The notes: a model not told the origin generated them from the sequence alone. A stretch of DNA of 42,240 bases from Streptomyces sp. NRRL S-31 (GCF_000718775.1 NZ_JOCB01000078.1:1-42240), one strand, 5' to 3'. Counted from the first letter of the stretch, positions 14,613-23,618 are shown. Numbers and translations: made by a program.

Positions 14613-15314
14613 TTGTCCATCACTCGCCGTAGCGTACGCCGTTCCGCGGCCGTTCTGGGCCTGGCCTCCGGATCGGCGGCCCTGGTGCTCGGCCTGGCCG
14701 GCTCCGCCCTCGCGTGCGACATCAAGGACTTCTCCGCCGAAGCCAAGTGCGACGGCGACCAGGGCGTCATCGTCGTCACCGACACGGACGCCTCCGCCGA
14801 GGACGCCACCGTCACCATATTCCTCAAGGGCGCCGGCGGCGTCGAGACGAGGGTCGGCGAGCAGCCGGTCACCGGGTCGAAGGCGGGCACCTCGATCACC
14901 TTCACCGAGGACTGGAAGCCGAACGCCACCTACCGGGTCCACGTCAAGGCCGGCCAGGCCGTCGACGAGGACGTCCGGCCCGACCTGGTGACCCCGGCCA
15001 CCGCCTGCGCGACCGGGAGCCCGACCCCGACCGCCACGACACCTTCCTCGTCCGCGTCCCCCGTCCCGTCCGCGTCCACGCCGGCCCCGGCCGAGCCGGT
15101 GACCCCGGTCCCGTCGGCCTCCGCATCGAGCCCCGCTCCGGCGGGCGGCGCGGACAACGCGCCGTCCCCGGCGGCCGGTGACTCCGGCCTCGCCGAGACC
15201 GGCGCCGACTCCCACACCGGCCTGATCGCCGGGCTCGCGGCGGCCCTGGTCGTCGTCGGCGGCGGCGCCGTCTGGTTCGGCATGCGCCGCCGCGGCGCCG
15301 ACCGCGACGGCTGA
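14613..15314 (+). CDS. LAETG-motif sortase-anchored surface protein
   Basis: A 233-residue exported protein. A signal peptide spans about 1-34 (RRSVRRSAA, hydrophobic core, SALA). A beta-rich domain (about 35-130) includes two cysteines near its N-terminal end and one near residue 131. A Pro/Ser/Thr/Ala stalk (about 134-190) follows, then LAETG at 193-197, a hydrophobic helix and RRRGADRDG. LAxTG is the class E sortase recognition sequence of Streptomyces, so the protein is probably linked covalently to the cell wall. TTG 14613 has a clear AAAGGA site seven bases upstream. No sortase gene is in the window. The resemblance to S. coelicolor SCO5650 is from memory. Confidence 0.88.
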   Translation: MSITRRSVRRSAAVLGLASGSAALVLGLAGSALACDIKDFSAEAKCDGDQGVIVVTDTDASAEDATVTIFLKGAGGVETRVGEQPVTGSKAGTSITFTEDWKPNATYRVHVKAGQAVDEDVRPDLVTPATACATGSPTPTATTPSSSASPVPSASTPAPAEPVTPVPSASASSPAPAGGADNAPSPAAGDSGLAETGADSHTGLIAGLAAALVVVGGGAVWFGMRRRGADRDG

Positions 15315-15333
15315 GCCCGGGCGCCCTACCGCG

Positions 15334-15372
15334 CCGCGGCCCGTCCCCCTGTCCCCAGGGGACGGGCCGCGG
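15334..15372. terminator. bidirectional terminator between the LAETG gene and the thiamine operon
   Basis: A perfect 15-bp stem (15334-15348 with 15358-15372) around a nine-base loop lies 20 bases after the surface-protein stop and 21 bases beyond the end of the opposing operon. It is well placed to stop both transcripts. Confidence 0.85.
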
Positions 15373-15392
15373 TCACGCCCGGCCCGCGCGTG

Positions 15393-15811
15393 TCAGCCGA
15401 ACGTGGCCCGCTCCAGCCGGAACTCCGGCAACTCCCGGTCGCCCAGGACCTCCAGGCCGGGGCCGTCCAGCGGCAGCCGACGGCAGAAGGCGAGCAGCAC
15501 CCGGGTGAGCGGACCCCGCAGGGCGGCCGTGGTCTTCTCGTGCCCACGCCGCCGGCGCACTCCGTCCGCGCCCGGTTCGACCAGTCCGCCGGGACGCGCT
15601 CCGCCGGGATGTTCTCCCGCGCCCGGGCACGCACCAGGGCGTCCACCCGGCGCAGGGCGCCGCCCACATGCCGTACGAGGTCCTCCAGCGACCGGTCGGG
15701 GCAGGTCGGCACGGTCGCCGACAGGTCGGCGCCGGAGGCCACCACGTCCCTCAACTGCCCGATCCGGTGGGCGATTTCGTCACAGCAGCGGTCATGTGTG
15801 AGCACGGACAT
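15393..15811 (-). pseudogene. decayed maleylpyruvate isomerase (mycothiol-dependent) family gene with internal deletion and frameshift
   Basis: From ATG 15811 a normal N-terminus is read: MSVLTHDRCCDEIAHRIGQL, then LSATVPTCPDRSLEDLVRHV and ALVRARAREN, the DinB-like domain with the TCPxxxxxDLVRHVG motif. After about residue 80 (ADWS) the frame loses similarity. The family's C-terminus, HEKTTAALRGPLTRVLLAF then GLEVLGDRELPEF, appears in another frame and ends at the TGA at 15393-15395. Intact members are about 230-260 residues; here the middle 100 or more (including the HETAVHR region) is missing. ATG 15811 lies four bases after thiQ's stop with GGTGAGG as ribosome site, so it was once a coupled operon member. 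Confidence 0.8.
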
Positions 15812-15815
15812 GACC

Positions 15816-16853
15816 TCACCCCAGGGTGCCCGCCCCGTCCAGTACCGCGATCTCCGCCGCGTCGAACTCCACGCCGACCGGGGCGCCGGGCTCCGGCGCG
15901 TCCCGGAGCGCGCAGGCCGCCTCCAGCCGCGGGGCGTCCGCCGGCTGGAGGTGGACGGCCACATGGGTGCCCTTGAAGGTGCGGGCGGTCACCGTGCAGG
16001 GCAGTCCCCGGTCGGCCGGCACGAGACGGACCCCGGCCGGACGGACGAGGACCGTGCGGTCGCCCTGCGCGGAGCCGTCGGGCACGGGCAGCTTGCCCCA
16101 CGGGCTGTCGGCGGCGGTGCCGGCGACGGTCGCCGGGGCCACGTTCCGGAAGCCGAGGAAGCGGGCCACGAACGCGTCGGCGGGCCGCTGCCACACCTCG
16201 ACCGGTGTCCCGGACTGCGCGATCCGCCCGTCCCGCATCACCACCACCCGGTCGGCCAGCGCGAACGCCTCGCCCTGGTCGTGGGTGACGGCGAGCACGG
16301 TCGTACCGAGCCGGCCGAACAGCTCCCGCAGCTCGACCACGAGCCGTTCGCGCAGCGAGCGGTCGAGCTGGCCGAGTGGTTCGTCCAGCATCAGCAGGCG
16401 GGGCCGGGGCGCGAGCGCCCGGGCGAGGGCCACCCTCTGCTGTTCGCCGCCGGACAGGGAGGTCACCGCCCGCCGGGCGGCCCCCGGCAGACCGACCAGT
16501 TCCAGCAGCCGACCCACCTCGCCTTCCCGTTCCGCCCGGCCGACTCCGTGCATGCGCGGCCCGAACGCCACGTTGGCGCCGACGTCGCGCTGCGGGAAGA
16601 GCTGGTGGTCCTGGAACATCAGGCCGACGTCGCGCCGGTGCGCGGGCACCCCCGCCTGGTCGCGGCCGTCCAGCAGCACCCGTCCGGAGGCCGGCGGCTG
16701 GAGTCCCGCGACCACGCGCAGCAGCGTCGACTTGCCGCTCCCGCTGGGTCCGAGGACGCACACCACCTCGTGCTCGGCGACGTCGAGACCGACCGTGTCG
16801 AGCACGGTCCGCCCGCCGAGGCGCACGGTCGCGGCCTGAAGGCTCAACAGCAT
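15816..16853 (-). CDS. thiQ: thiamine ABC transporter ATP-binding protein
   Basis: A 345-residue importer ATPase. Walker A GPSGSGKST (35-43), Q-loop MFQDHQLFP, signature LSGGE (133-137), Walker B RLLMLDEPLGQLD and H-loop VTHDQGEAFAL are all intact. The C-terminal 110 residues form a small regulatory (TOBE-like) domain with VLVRPAGVRLV and TFKGTHVAVHL. ATG 16853 directly follows the permease TAG, so the genes are coupled. The TPP riboswitch at the head of the operon and the ThiB-like binding protein support thiamine or a thiamine precursor as substrate. Without that context it would be classed as a generic Fe/polyamine-type importer ATPase. Confidence 0.87.
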   Translation of the reverse strand: MLLSLQAATVRLGGRTVLDTVGLDVAEHEVVCVLGPSGSGKSTLLRVVAGLQPPASGRVLLDGRDQAGVPAHRRDVGLMFQDHQLFPQRDVGANVAFGPRMHGVGRAEREGEVGRLLELVGLPGAARRAVTSLSGGEQQRVALARALAPRPRLLMLDEPLGQLDRSLRERLVVELRELFGRLGTTVLAVTHDQGEAFALADRVVVMRDGRIAQSGTPVEVWQRPADAFVARFLGFRNVAPATVAGTAADSPWGKLPVPDGSAQGDRTVLVRPAGVRLVPADRGLPCTVTARTFKGTHVAVHLQPADAPRLEAACALRDAPEPGAPVGVEFDAAEIAVLDGAGTLG

Positions 16854-18497
16854 CTAGAACTCCCCCGTCCGGTCGGTGCGCAGCCGCTCCAGGACGAGCA
16901 GCGCGGCGGCGCACACCACCATCAGAATGGTCGAAAGGGCCATCGCCTGGCCGTAGTTGAGCTCGCCGGGGCGGCTGAGCAGCCGGGCCACGGCGACCGG
17001 GAGCGTGGGGTTGTCGGGCCGGGCGATGAACACGGTCGCCCCGAACTCGCCGAGCGACACGGCGAACGCGAAGCCGGCGGCGACCAGCAGCGCCCGCCGC
17101 ACCAGCGGCAGGTCCACCTCCCGCCACACCCGCCAGGGCGACGCCCCGAGGACGGCCGCCGCCTCCCTGAGCCGGGTGTCCACCGCGCGCAGCACCGGCA
17201 GCATGGTCCGTACCACGAAGGGGGCGCCGACCAGTGCCTGGGCGAGCGGCACCAGGATCCAGGACTGGCGCAGGTCCAGCGGCGGTCTGTCGAGGGCGAT
17301 CAGGAAGCCGAAGCCGACGGTCACGGCGGACACGCCGAGCGGCAGCATCAGCAGCGCGTCGAAGCCCCGCACCAGCCGTCCGGCGTCCCGGCGGGCCAGC
17401 GCCGCCGCGGCCAGGCCGCCGATCACCACGGCGATGGCGGTGGCGGCGACGGCGTACTCCAGCGAGGTCCACACGGCGTGCACCGGCGCCACGAGGAACG
17501 TACCGCCGTCGGAGTCCGCCAGCGCCCGGTAGTAGCCGAGGCCGGGCGCGTCGAGGGAGCGGCGGACCAGGACGCCGAGCGGCAGCACCAGGAGCAGGGC
17601 GATGGTGCCGAGGACCACGGCGAGCAGCGTCCACTGGCCGGCGCCGCGCGGCCGGCGCGCGGTCGTCCCGGCGTCGACCAGGCGCAGCGCGGTCTCCCGC
17701 CGCCGTACGGTCCAGGCGTGCACGGCGAGGATCGCGCCGACCGCCGCGAACTGGACGAGGGTGAGCACGGCGGCCGCGGACAGGTCGAAGACCTCGGAGG
17801 TCTGCCGGTAGATCTCCACCTCGATGGTGGAGAAGGCGGGCCCGCCGAGAATCTGCACCACCCCGAAGGAGGTGAAGGTGAACAGGAAGACCATCAGGGC
17901 GGCGGCGGCCACGGCGGGCGCGAGCGCGGGCAGGGTGACCTGGCGCCAGGCGGTCGCCGGGGAGGCGCCGAGCATCCGCGCGGCCTCCTCCTGACGGGGG
18001 TCGAGCTGGGCCCACAGCCCGCCGACCGTGCGGACGACGACCGCGTAGTTGAAGAAGACATGGGCCAGCAGGATCGCCCACACGGTGGTGTCCAGCCGCA
18101 CCCCCCACAGCTCGTCCAGCAGTCCGCCCCGGCCGACGAGCGCCAGGAAGGCGCTGCCGGCGACGACGGTCGGCAGCACGAACGGAACGGTGACGACGGC
18201 CCGCAGCACCTGTTTGCCGGGAAAGTCGAGGCGGGCGAAGACATAGGCGGCGGGCAGGGCGAGCAGCAGGGTGAGCGCGGTGGAGGCGAGCGCCTGCCAG
18301 GTGGTGAACCACAGCACGTGCCGGATGTCCGGCTGCGTGACGACGTCCGCGATCCGCCCGAACCGCCAGGCGCCGTCGGTCCGCAGCCCGCGCGTGACGA
18401 TCGCGGCCACGGGCCAGGCGAAGAACACCGCGAAGAACGCGACGGGCAGGGCCATCAGCCCGAGCCGCGTCGCGTTCCCGCGCCGGGCGCCGGTCAC
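16854..18497 (-). CDS. thiP: thiamine ABC transporter permease (fused two-domain)
   Basis: A 547-residue protein of about 12 membrane helices, composed of two homologous binding-protein-dependent permease domains. Each domain has an EAA coupling loop: EEAARMLGASPATAWRQV in the first half and REAAAVLGASPWRVWREV in the second. This fused arrangement is that of ThiP/FbpB. GTG 18497 is chosen because its last two bases and the next form the thiB TGA (GTGA overlap); an in-frame GTG at 18518 is an alternative. It would transport thiamine delivered by ThiB using ThiQ. Confidence 0.86.
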   Translation of the reverse strand: MTGARRGNATRLGLMALPVAFFAVFFAWPVAAIVTRGLRTDGAWRFGRIADVVTQPDIRHVLWFTTWQALASTALTLLLALPAAYVFARLDFPGKQVLRAVVTVPFVLPTVVAGSAFLALVGRGGLLDELWGVRLDTTVWAILLAHVFFNYAVVVRTVGGLWAQLDPRQEEAARMLGASPATAWRQVTLPALAPAVAAAALMVFLFTFTSFGVVQILGGPAFSTIEVEIYRQTSEVFDLSAAAVLTLVQFAAVGAILAVHAWTVRRRETALRLVDAGTTARRPRGAGQWTLLAVVLGTIALLLVLPLGVLVRRSLDAPGLGYYRALADSDGGTFLVAPVHAVWTSLEYAVAATAIAVVIGGLAAAALARRDAGRLVRGFDALLMLPLGVSAVTVGFGFLIALDRPPLDLRQSWILVPLAQALVGAPFVVRTMLPVLRAVDTRLREAAAVLGASPWRVWREVDLPLVRRALLVAAGFAFAVSLGEFGATVFIARPDNPTLPVAVARLLSRPGELNYGQAMALSTILMVVCAAALLVLERLRTDRTGEF

Positions 18498-19579
18498 TTC
18501 AGTACGAGTGACGTCCACGACTTGACCCACTGGTCGCGGTTGGCGGCGATCTTCTCGGGCGCCATGGTCTCGGGGTCCTTGGCGGCCGGGCCGTACTGCG
18601 TGAACTCGGCGGGCACGGCGGCACCCTTCACGACCGGGTACACGAACATGTTGAGCGGCATGTCCTGCTGGAACTCCTTGGTGAGCAGGAAGTCGATGAA
18701 CGCCTTGCCGCCCTCGGCGTTCCGCGCGTTGCTCAGCAGCCCGGCGAACTCGGTCTGCCGGAAGCAGGTGCCGGTGGCCACACCGGTCGGGGCGGTGGCG
18801 GGCCGCTTCTTGGCGTAGATCACCTCGGCGGGCGGGGAGGAGGCGTACGACACCACGAGCGGCCGGTCCCCGCCGGCCTTCCTGCCCTCGGAGGAGCCGG
18901 AGAACTCCTGGTAGTAGGCCTGCTCCCAGCCGTCGACGACCTTGACGCCGTTGGCCTTGAGCTTCTTCCAGTAGTCCGGCCAGCCGCCCGCACGCTCGAA
19001 CTTCGCGGCGCTGCCGAGCAGGAAGCCGAGGCCCGGCGAGGAGGTGGCCGCGTTCTCGGTGACGAGCAGGTTCTTGTAGCGCGGATCGGCGAGGTCTGCG
19101 AAGGTCTGCGGCGGGGTCAGCTTGTGCTCGGAGAACCAGGACTTGTCGTAGTTGACGCAGATGTCGCCGTAGTCGACGGGCGTGACCCGGTGCTTCGACG
19201 GGTCGAGCCGGTGGGAGGCGTCGACCTGGTCGAGTCCCTTGGCGGCGTACGGCTGGAACAGCCCGTTGTCGAGGGCCCGGGACAGCAGGGTGTTGTCGAC
19301 GCCGAAGAACACGTCGCCCTGCGGGTTGCCCTTGGTGAGGATGGCCTTGTTGACGGCCTGTCCGGCGTCGCCGTCCTTCAGGACCCTGACCTTGTACCCG
19401 GACCGCTTCTCGAAGTCCTTGAGGACGTTCTTCGAGACGGCCCACGAGTCGTGGCTGACGAGGGTCACCGTCTTGGTGTCAGCGGAGTCCTTGGCGTCGG
19501 ACGATCCGCACCCGGTCAGCGCGGGCAGGGCGAGCAGGCCGAGTCCCGCCGCGACGGCCACGAGGGTCTTGTTGTGCAC
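18494..19579 (-). CDS. thiB: thiamine ABC transporter substrate-binding lipoprotein
   Basis: A 361-residue exported binding protein with a lipobox LTGC (Cys24). After the lipidation site the sequence reads TVTLVSHDSWAVSKNVLKDF, the ThiB/TbpA start (the family's 'HDSF' region). It continues with VRVLKDGDAGQAVNKAILTK, GDVFFGVDNTLLSRAL, PVDYGDICVNYDKSWF and VVDGWEQAYYQEFS, all characteristic of thiamine-binding proteins. GTG 19579 has an excellent GGAGG site seven bases before it. The TPP riboswitch in the leader indicates repression when thiamine pyrophosphate is plentiful. Confidence 0.9.
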   Translation of the reverse strand: MHNKTLVAVAAGLGLLALPALTGCGSSDAKDSADTKTVTLVSHDSWAVSKNVLKDFEKRSGYKVRVLKDGDAGQAVNKAILTKGNPQGDVFFGVDNTLLSRALDNGLFQPYAAKGLDQVDASHRLDPSKHRVTPVDYGDICVNYDKSWFSEHKLTPPQTFADLADPRYKNLLVTENAATSSPGLGFLLGSAAKFERAGGWPDYWKKLKANGVKVVDGWEQAYYQEFSGSSEGRKAGGDRPLVVSYASSPPAEVIYAKKRPATAPTGVATGTCFRQTEFAGLLSNARNAEGGKAFIDFLLTKEFQQDMPLNMFVYPVVKGAAVPAEFTQYGPAAKDPETMAPEKIAANRDQWVKSWTSLVLK

Positions 19580-19614
19580 TGGTTGTCCTCCTGGGTGGGC
19601 CAGGAAGAGACGCG

Positions 19615-19652
19615 GCCCTGCGCGGGCTCCGCGGACGGAACCCGGGCAGGGC
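19615..19652 (-). terminator. leader hairpin downstream of the TPP aptamer (expression platform candidate)
   Basis: GCCCTGC at 19615-19621 pairs with GCAGGGC at 19646-19652, continued by CGGG/CCCG after one mismatch. It lies between the aptamer and the thiB ribosome site (GGAGG near 19590), so it could act as a regulated terminator or as a translation-control stem. Confidence 0.5.
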
Positions 19653-19669
19653 GCAACAGCTTGAGTGAT

Positions 19670-19765
19670 GACCGAACTTCCTACCCAGAATGACCTGGGC
19701 GAGGTTCAGAGGGTCTGCGGCCCGATCGCCGCACTCTCAGCGCTGTGGCGCTCCCCTGTCGGAAT
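19670..19765 (-). ncRNA. TPP (thi-box) riboswitch controlling thiB-thiP-thiQ
   Basis: On the minus strand the leader contains the thi-box elements in order: GGGGAGC, then GCTGAGAGTGC (the invariant CUGAGA at 19735-19740). A P3 stem (TGCGGC/GCCGCA) and ACCCTCTGAACCT follow, then a GCCCAGGTCATTCTGGG stem and GGAAG closing toward the 5' side. This matches the thiamine pyrophosphate aptamer. It begins only about 26 bases past the rlmN stop, so its promoter probably lies at the end of rlmN; CATATT near 19770 is a possible -10. Confidence 0.9.
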
Positions 19766-19790
19766 ATGAAGATATGTGGACGTGGCCAGA

Positions 19791-20897
19791 TTACCGCTCG
19801 GTGGCCGCGAGCTGACCACAGGCTCCGTCGATCTCCTGACCACGGGTGTCCCGGACCGTGACGGGCACCCCGTGCGCGGCGATGGCCTCGACGAACGCCT
19901 TCTCGTCCTCCGGCCGCGACGCGGTCCACTTCGACCCGGGCGTCGGGTTCAGCGGGATCAGGTTGACGTGCACCGGCTTGCCCCTGAGCAACCGGCCGAG
20001 CCGGTCGCCGCGCCACGCCTGGTCGTTGATGTCCCGGATCAGCGCGTACTCGATGGACAGCCGGCGCCCGCTCTTCTCGGCGTACTCCAGTCCGGCGTCC
20101 AGCACCTCGCGCACCTTCCACCGCGTGTTCACGGGGACCAGGGTGTCGCGCAGTTCGTCGTCGGGGGCGTGCAGGGAGATCGCCAGGCGGCACTTGAAGC
20201 CCTCGTCGGCGAACCGGTGGATGGCCGGCACCAGTCCGACGGTCGACACGGTGATCCCGCGCTGCGAGAGCCCGAGTCCGTCCGGGGCGGGGTCGGTGAG
20301 CGCCCGGATGGCCCCGACGACCCGCTTGTAGTTGGCGAGCGGTTCGCCCATCCCCATGAAGACGATGTTGGACAGCCGCGCCGGACCGCCCGGCACCTCC
20401 CCGTCCCGGAGCGCCCGCATGCCGTCCACGATCTGGTGGACGATCTCGGCGGTCGACAGGTTCCGGTCCAGACCCGCCTGGCCGGTGGCGCAGAACGGGC
20501 AGTTCATGCCGCAGCCCGCCTGCGAGCTGATGCACATGGTGACCCGGTCCGGGTACCGCATCAGCACGGACTCCACGAGGGTCCCGTCGAACAGCCGCCA
20601 CAGCGTCTTGCGGGTGGTCCCCTGGTCCGTGGACAGGTGGCGGACGACGGTCATCAGCTCCGGGAAGAGCGCTTCCTGGAGCTTGGCACGCGAACCGGCG
20701 GGGATGTCGGTCCACTGCTCCGGGTCGTGCGCGTACCGCGCGAAGTAGTGCTGCGAGAGCTGCTTGGCACGGAACGGCTTCTCCCCGGCCTCGGCCACCG
20801 CGTCCTTGCGTTCGGCGGGCGAGAGATCGGCGAGGTGCCGCGGCGGCTTCTTGGCTCCGCGCGGGGCGACGAAAGTGAGTTCTCCGGGCTTGGGCAT
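19791..20897 (-). CDS. rlmN: 23S rRNA (adenine2503-C2)/tRNA (adenine37-C2) methyltransferase RlmN
   Basis: A 368-residue radical-SAM enzyme. The 4Fe-4S cluster motif is CGMNCPFC (Cys129, 133, 136), followed by [25 protein letters not shown] is the SAM-binding GMGEPL motif, and the conserved methyl-carrying C-terminal cysteine is Cys360 in GACGQL. The middle [13 protein letters not shown] is diagnostic of RlmN rather than ordinary radical-SAM proteins. It methylates A2503 of 23S rRNA and A37 of some tRNAs. The residues for the RlmN-specific chemistry are complete, so there is no sign that it is a Cfr resistance variant. ATG 20897 begins [14 protein letters not shown]. Confidence 0.95.
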   Translation of the reverse strand: MPKPGELTFVAPRGAKKPPRHLADLSPAERKDAVAEAGEKPFRAKQLSQHYFARYAHDPEQWTDIPAGSRAKLQEALFPELMTVVRHLSTDQGTTRKTLWRLFDGTLVESVLMRYPDRVTMCISSQAGCGMNCPFCATGQAGLDRNLSTAEIVHQIVDGMRALRDGEVPGGPARLSNIVFMGMGEPLANYKRVVGAIRALTDPAPDGLGLSQRGITVSTVGLVPAIHRFADEGFKCRLAISLHAPDDELRDTLVPVNTRWKVREVLDAGLEYAEKSGRRLSIEYALIRDINDQAWRGDRLGRLLRGKPVHVNLIPLNPTPGSKWTASRPEDEKAFVEAIAAHGVPVTVRDTRGQEIDGACGQLAATER

Positions 20898-21039
20898 GGT
20901 GGTACCAGTGTCGCAGATCCAATCGGGTGACCCGGGATGTCGCTCCGGACGCCGGTCTCGGGTGCTCCCTCGGGGGCGGGGAGAGAGCGGGCTGGCAAAG
21001 CCGGGGAGCGGAAGACGGGCCCGTCGGCGCCGACCGGGC

Positions 21040-22293
21040 TCACCAGGTCACCGGCAGTGTCCGCGGGCCGCGGAGCAGGCCCCGGCGCTGGAACTCGACC
21101 TCCCCGGGGGGTACGGCGAGACGGATGCCGGGGAAGCGGGCGAGGACGGAGCCGATCATGACCTCGGCCTCCATGCGGGCCATGACGGCGGCCGGGCAGT
21201 GGTGCGGGCCGTGGCCGAAGGCCAGGTGGGCGGTGTGCTCCCGGTCGAAGTCGAGGCGGTCGGGGTCGGGGAACGCCTCCGGGTCGCGGTTGGCGGCCAG
21301 GTAGGCGTTGTAGACCACGTCACCGGCGCGGATCAGCCGGCCGCCGACCTCGACGTCCTCGACGGCGACCCGGGGGATGCCGACGCCGTTGCGGTGCGGG
21401 ACGTAGCGGAACAGTTCCTCCACGGCGCGGGGCAGCAGTTCCGGCTCGCGGCGCAGCCGGTCCAACCGCTCGGGGTGGGTGAGCAGCGCGTACATCATCG
21501 AACCGCTGTTGTTGCGGACCGCGTGCCCGCCGCTGACCTGGACGGCGATCGCCAGGGAGACCGCCTCGTCGTCGGTGATCCGGCCCGTGGCGGCGGCCCG
21601 CGCCAGCACCCCGGCCAGGTCGTCGCGGGGCTCCGCGCGGCGGCTCAGGAGCAGTTCCACGATCCGGGCGCGGGTGGCCCCGGCGACCTTCCGGGCACTG
21701 CTGTCGGCGGACTCGGCGCCCGCCGACAGCAGGGCCTGACCGGACGCGGCCCAGTGCCGCCAGTCCTCCTCGTCCACCCCGAGGAAGTCGCGGAGCACGG
21801 CGAGCGGGAACGGGCCGTGCAGGTGTGTCATGAGGTCGGCCGGTGCCCCGGCGCGCGCCATGGCGTCCAGCAGCCCGGCGGCCCGGCGTTCCGCGAGCGG
21901 ACGCAGGCGCCGCATGCTCCGCCCGGTGAAGGCTTGGGCGACGACCCGGCGCAGCAGGGTGTGCCGGGGCGGGTCGATGTACTGGAGACCGGCCGTCTGC
22001 GAGGCGACCGGCACCGGGCGCATGGTGGTCACGTCCCGGCCGACGACCCGGGCCCGGGAGAAGCGCGGGTCGGAGGTGACGCGGCGGACGTCCGCGTACC
22101 GCGTCACCAGCCAGGCGTGTCCCTCGCCGTACGGCAGCTCGATCCGGGTGACGGGCTCCTCGCGCAGCACCTCGTCCAGGAACGGGTCGGGGTCGAGCGC
22201 GGGCAGGTCGTCGACGGGCCAGAACCGCACCTCCGGGAGGGGCGGGGCCGGGGCCGGGGCCGATATCGGTGCCGGGGGCGGGTCGAGGGGCAT
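21040..22293 (-). CDS. cytochrome P450 with atypical I-helix
   Basis: A 417-residue soluble bacterial P450. The haem-ligand loop is [12 protein letters not shown] (Cys366), the K-helix ExxR is EELFR (293-296), and the PERF region reads [11 protein letters not shown]. The I-helix reads [11 protein letters not shown]: where most P450s have an acid-alcohol pair (GHET or GxDT), this has Ala258-Val259. ATG 22293 has GGGAG upstream and starts a Pro/Ala-rich tail ([15 protein letters not shown]). No ferredoxin, reductase or biosynthetic genes adjoin it, so the substrate is unknown. Loss of the pair occurs in P450s that use substrate-assisted oxygen activation, but also in impaired ones. Confidence 0.9.
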   Translation of the reverse strand: MPLDPPPAPISAPAPAPPLPEVRFWPVDDLPALDPDPFLDEVLREEPVTRIELPYGEGHAWLVTRYADVRRVTSDPRFSRARVVGRDVTTMRPVPVASQTAGLQYIDPPRHTLLRRVVAQAFTGRSMRRLRPLAERRAAGLLDAMARAGAPADLMTHLHGPFPLAVLRDFLGVDEEDWRHWAASGQALLSAGAESADSSARKVAGATRARIVELLLSRRAEPRDDLAGVLARAAATGRITDDEAVSLAIAVQVSGGHAVRNNSGSMMYALLTHPERLDRLRREPELLPRAVEELFRYVPHRNGVGIPRVAVEDVEVGGRLIRAGDVVYNAYLAANRDPEAFPDPDRLDFDREHTAHLAFGHGPHHCPAAVMARMEAEVMIGSVLARFPGIRLAVPPGEVEFQRRGLLRGPRTLPVTW

Positions 22294-22422
22294 TCGGGCA
22301 CACTCCCTGCTGCATGGCCGGGGGCGGGCGGCGGGGACGCGCCGTCCTGCCAGGGAGTCTGCGGCCCGCGCGCCCGCCGGGCGACTTCTGCTACGGCATC
22401 CGGAGCCCGGTGGAATGACGAC

Positions 22423-22454
22423 GGGCCTCCTTCCCGCGCGCGGGAAGGAGGCCC
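22423..22454 (-). terminator. 32-bp perfect palindrome terminator after cdsA
   Basis: GGGCCTCCTTCCCGCG is followed immediately by its exact complement, forming a 14-bp stem with a CGCG loop, 21 bases past the cdsA stop. It should terminate the frr-cdsA transcript before the P450 gene. Confidence 0.85.
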
Positions 22455-22475
22455 GGAAGCCGTACGGCACGCGGC

Positions 22476-23618
22476 TCACGCCGAGCCGACGAACACCACC
22501 ATCAGCAGCCACACCACCGGGGCCGTCGGCAGCAGGGAGTCCAGCCGGTCCATGATGCCGCCGTGACCGGGGAGCAAGGTGCCCATGTCCTTGATGCCCA
22601 GGTCCCGCTTGATCATGGACTCGCCGAGGTCGCCCAGCGTGGCGCTGGCCGCGACCGCCAGGCCCAGCAGCAGACCCTGCCACCAGACGCCGTCGTCGAT
22701 CAGGAACTGCATGCACAGCGCGCCCGCCACCATCGCGAACGTCACCGCGCCGAACAGGCCCTCGCGGGTCTTGCCGGGGCTGATGCGCGGGGCGAGCTTG
22801 TGCTTGCCGAAGCGCCAGCCGACCGCGTAGGCGCCGGTGTCGCTGACGACCGTCAGCAGCAGGAAGGTCAGCACCCGCCAGGGGCCGTCGTCGGCGGTGA
22901 GCAGCAGCGCGACGAACGTGGCGAGGAAGGGGACGTAGAACGCGGCGAAGACGCCGGCGGTGACGTCCTTGAGGTAGTCCTCGGGCGGTTCCGTCATCCG
23001 CCAGACCAGGACGGCCAGGGCGGTGAGGGCCATGGCGACCCACGCGCCCTCGGCGCCCCGCACGTACCCGGTGACGACCATGGCCGCGCCGCCGACCGCG
23101 AGCGGCACGAGCGGCGCCTTGATGCCCTTGCGCTCCTGGAGCCTGCTCGTCAGCTCCCACAGCCCGACGACGACGGCGAGCGCTATCACGCCGATGAACA
23201 CGGCCTTGACGATGAACAGGGACGCGACGATCACCACACCGAGCCCGACGCCGACCCCTATGGCCGCGCTCAGGTCACGGCCCGCGCTCTTCTTCTGCGG
23301 TGCCGGCGGCGTCTGCGGGACGTCGGGCATGGGCTCCGGGTTCTGGGTCTCGGCCGGGAGTTCCCGGGCCTGGAACGTCTCGTCACGGAACAGGGGGCCG
23401 CTCAGCCGAGCGGTCCCCCGGCCCGCGTCCTGGTGGTCCTGCTCTCCGCCGTAGACGGGGCCGTCGGGCACGATGGGCATGGGGCGAGTCTGCTGCGCCT
23501 GAGGCGCATCGTACGCGGGACCCGCCGGGGCAGCCCCCTGGACAGGTCCACCCGCGGTGGACCCCCAGTAGCCGGCCTGCCCCGCCGATGGCGGCGCCCC
23601 CCAGGAAGAGTCGCTCAT
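22476..23618 (-). CDS. cdsA: phosphatidate cytidylyltransferase (CDP-diglyceride synthase)
   Basis: A 380-residue integral membrane enzyme making CDP-diacylglycerol from phosphatidic acid and CTP for phospholipid synthesis. The CDS signature is at the C-terminus: SMIKRDLGIKDMG, then LLPGHGGIMDRLDS. About seven to eight hydrophobic helices span residues 120-380. They are preceded by about 115 residues of hydrophilic Pro/Gln/Gly-rich sequence ([20 protein letters not shown]), an extension characteristic of Streptomyces. Its ATG overlaps the frr stop (TGATG), so translation is coupled. Confidence 0.95.
   Translation of the reverse strand: MSDSSWGAPPSAGQAGYWGSTAGGPVQGAAPAGPAYDAPQAQQTRPMPIVPDGPVYGGEQDHQDAGRGTARLSGPLFRDETFQARELPAETQNPEPMPDVPQTPPAPQKKSAGRDLSAAIGVGVGLGVVIVASLFIVKAVFIGVIALAVVVGLWELTSRLQERKGIKAPLVPLAVGGAAMVVTGYVRGAEGAWVAMALTALAVLVWRMTEPPEDYLKDVTAGVFAAFYVPFLATFVALLLTADDGPWRVLTFLLLTVVSDTGAYAVGWRFGKHKLAPRISPGKTREGLFGAVTFAMVAGALCMQFLIDDGVWWQGLLLGLAVAASATLGDLGESMIKRDLGIKDMGTLLPGHGGIMDRLDSLLPTAPVVWLLMVVFVGSA

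Noticed and set aside
15390..18818. Very long plus-strand open frame (over 1,100 codons) opposite the thiamine transporter genes
   Set aside because: It is antisense to three well-recognised genes; its composition (Gly, Arg, Gln, His repeats) is the usual shadow of high-GC coding DNA and it lacks a recognisable domain.
19791..20897. Cfr-type antibiotic resistance methyltransferase
   Set aside because: The sequence has RlmN-specific segments and sits in a conserved housekeeping neighbourhood; nothing suggests C8 methylation of A2503.
21040..22293. P450 as part of a secondary-metabolite cluster
   Set aside because: Neighbours are rlmN and cdsA; no synthase, carrier protein, redox partner or tailoring gene is present.
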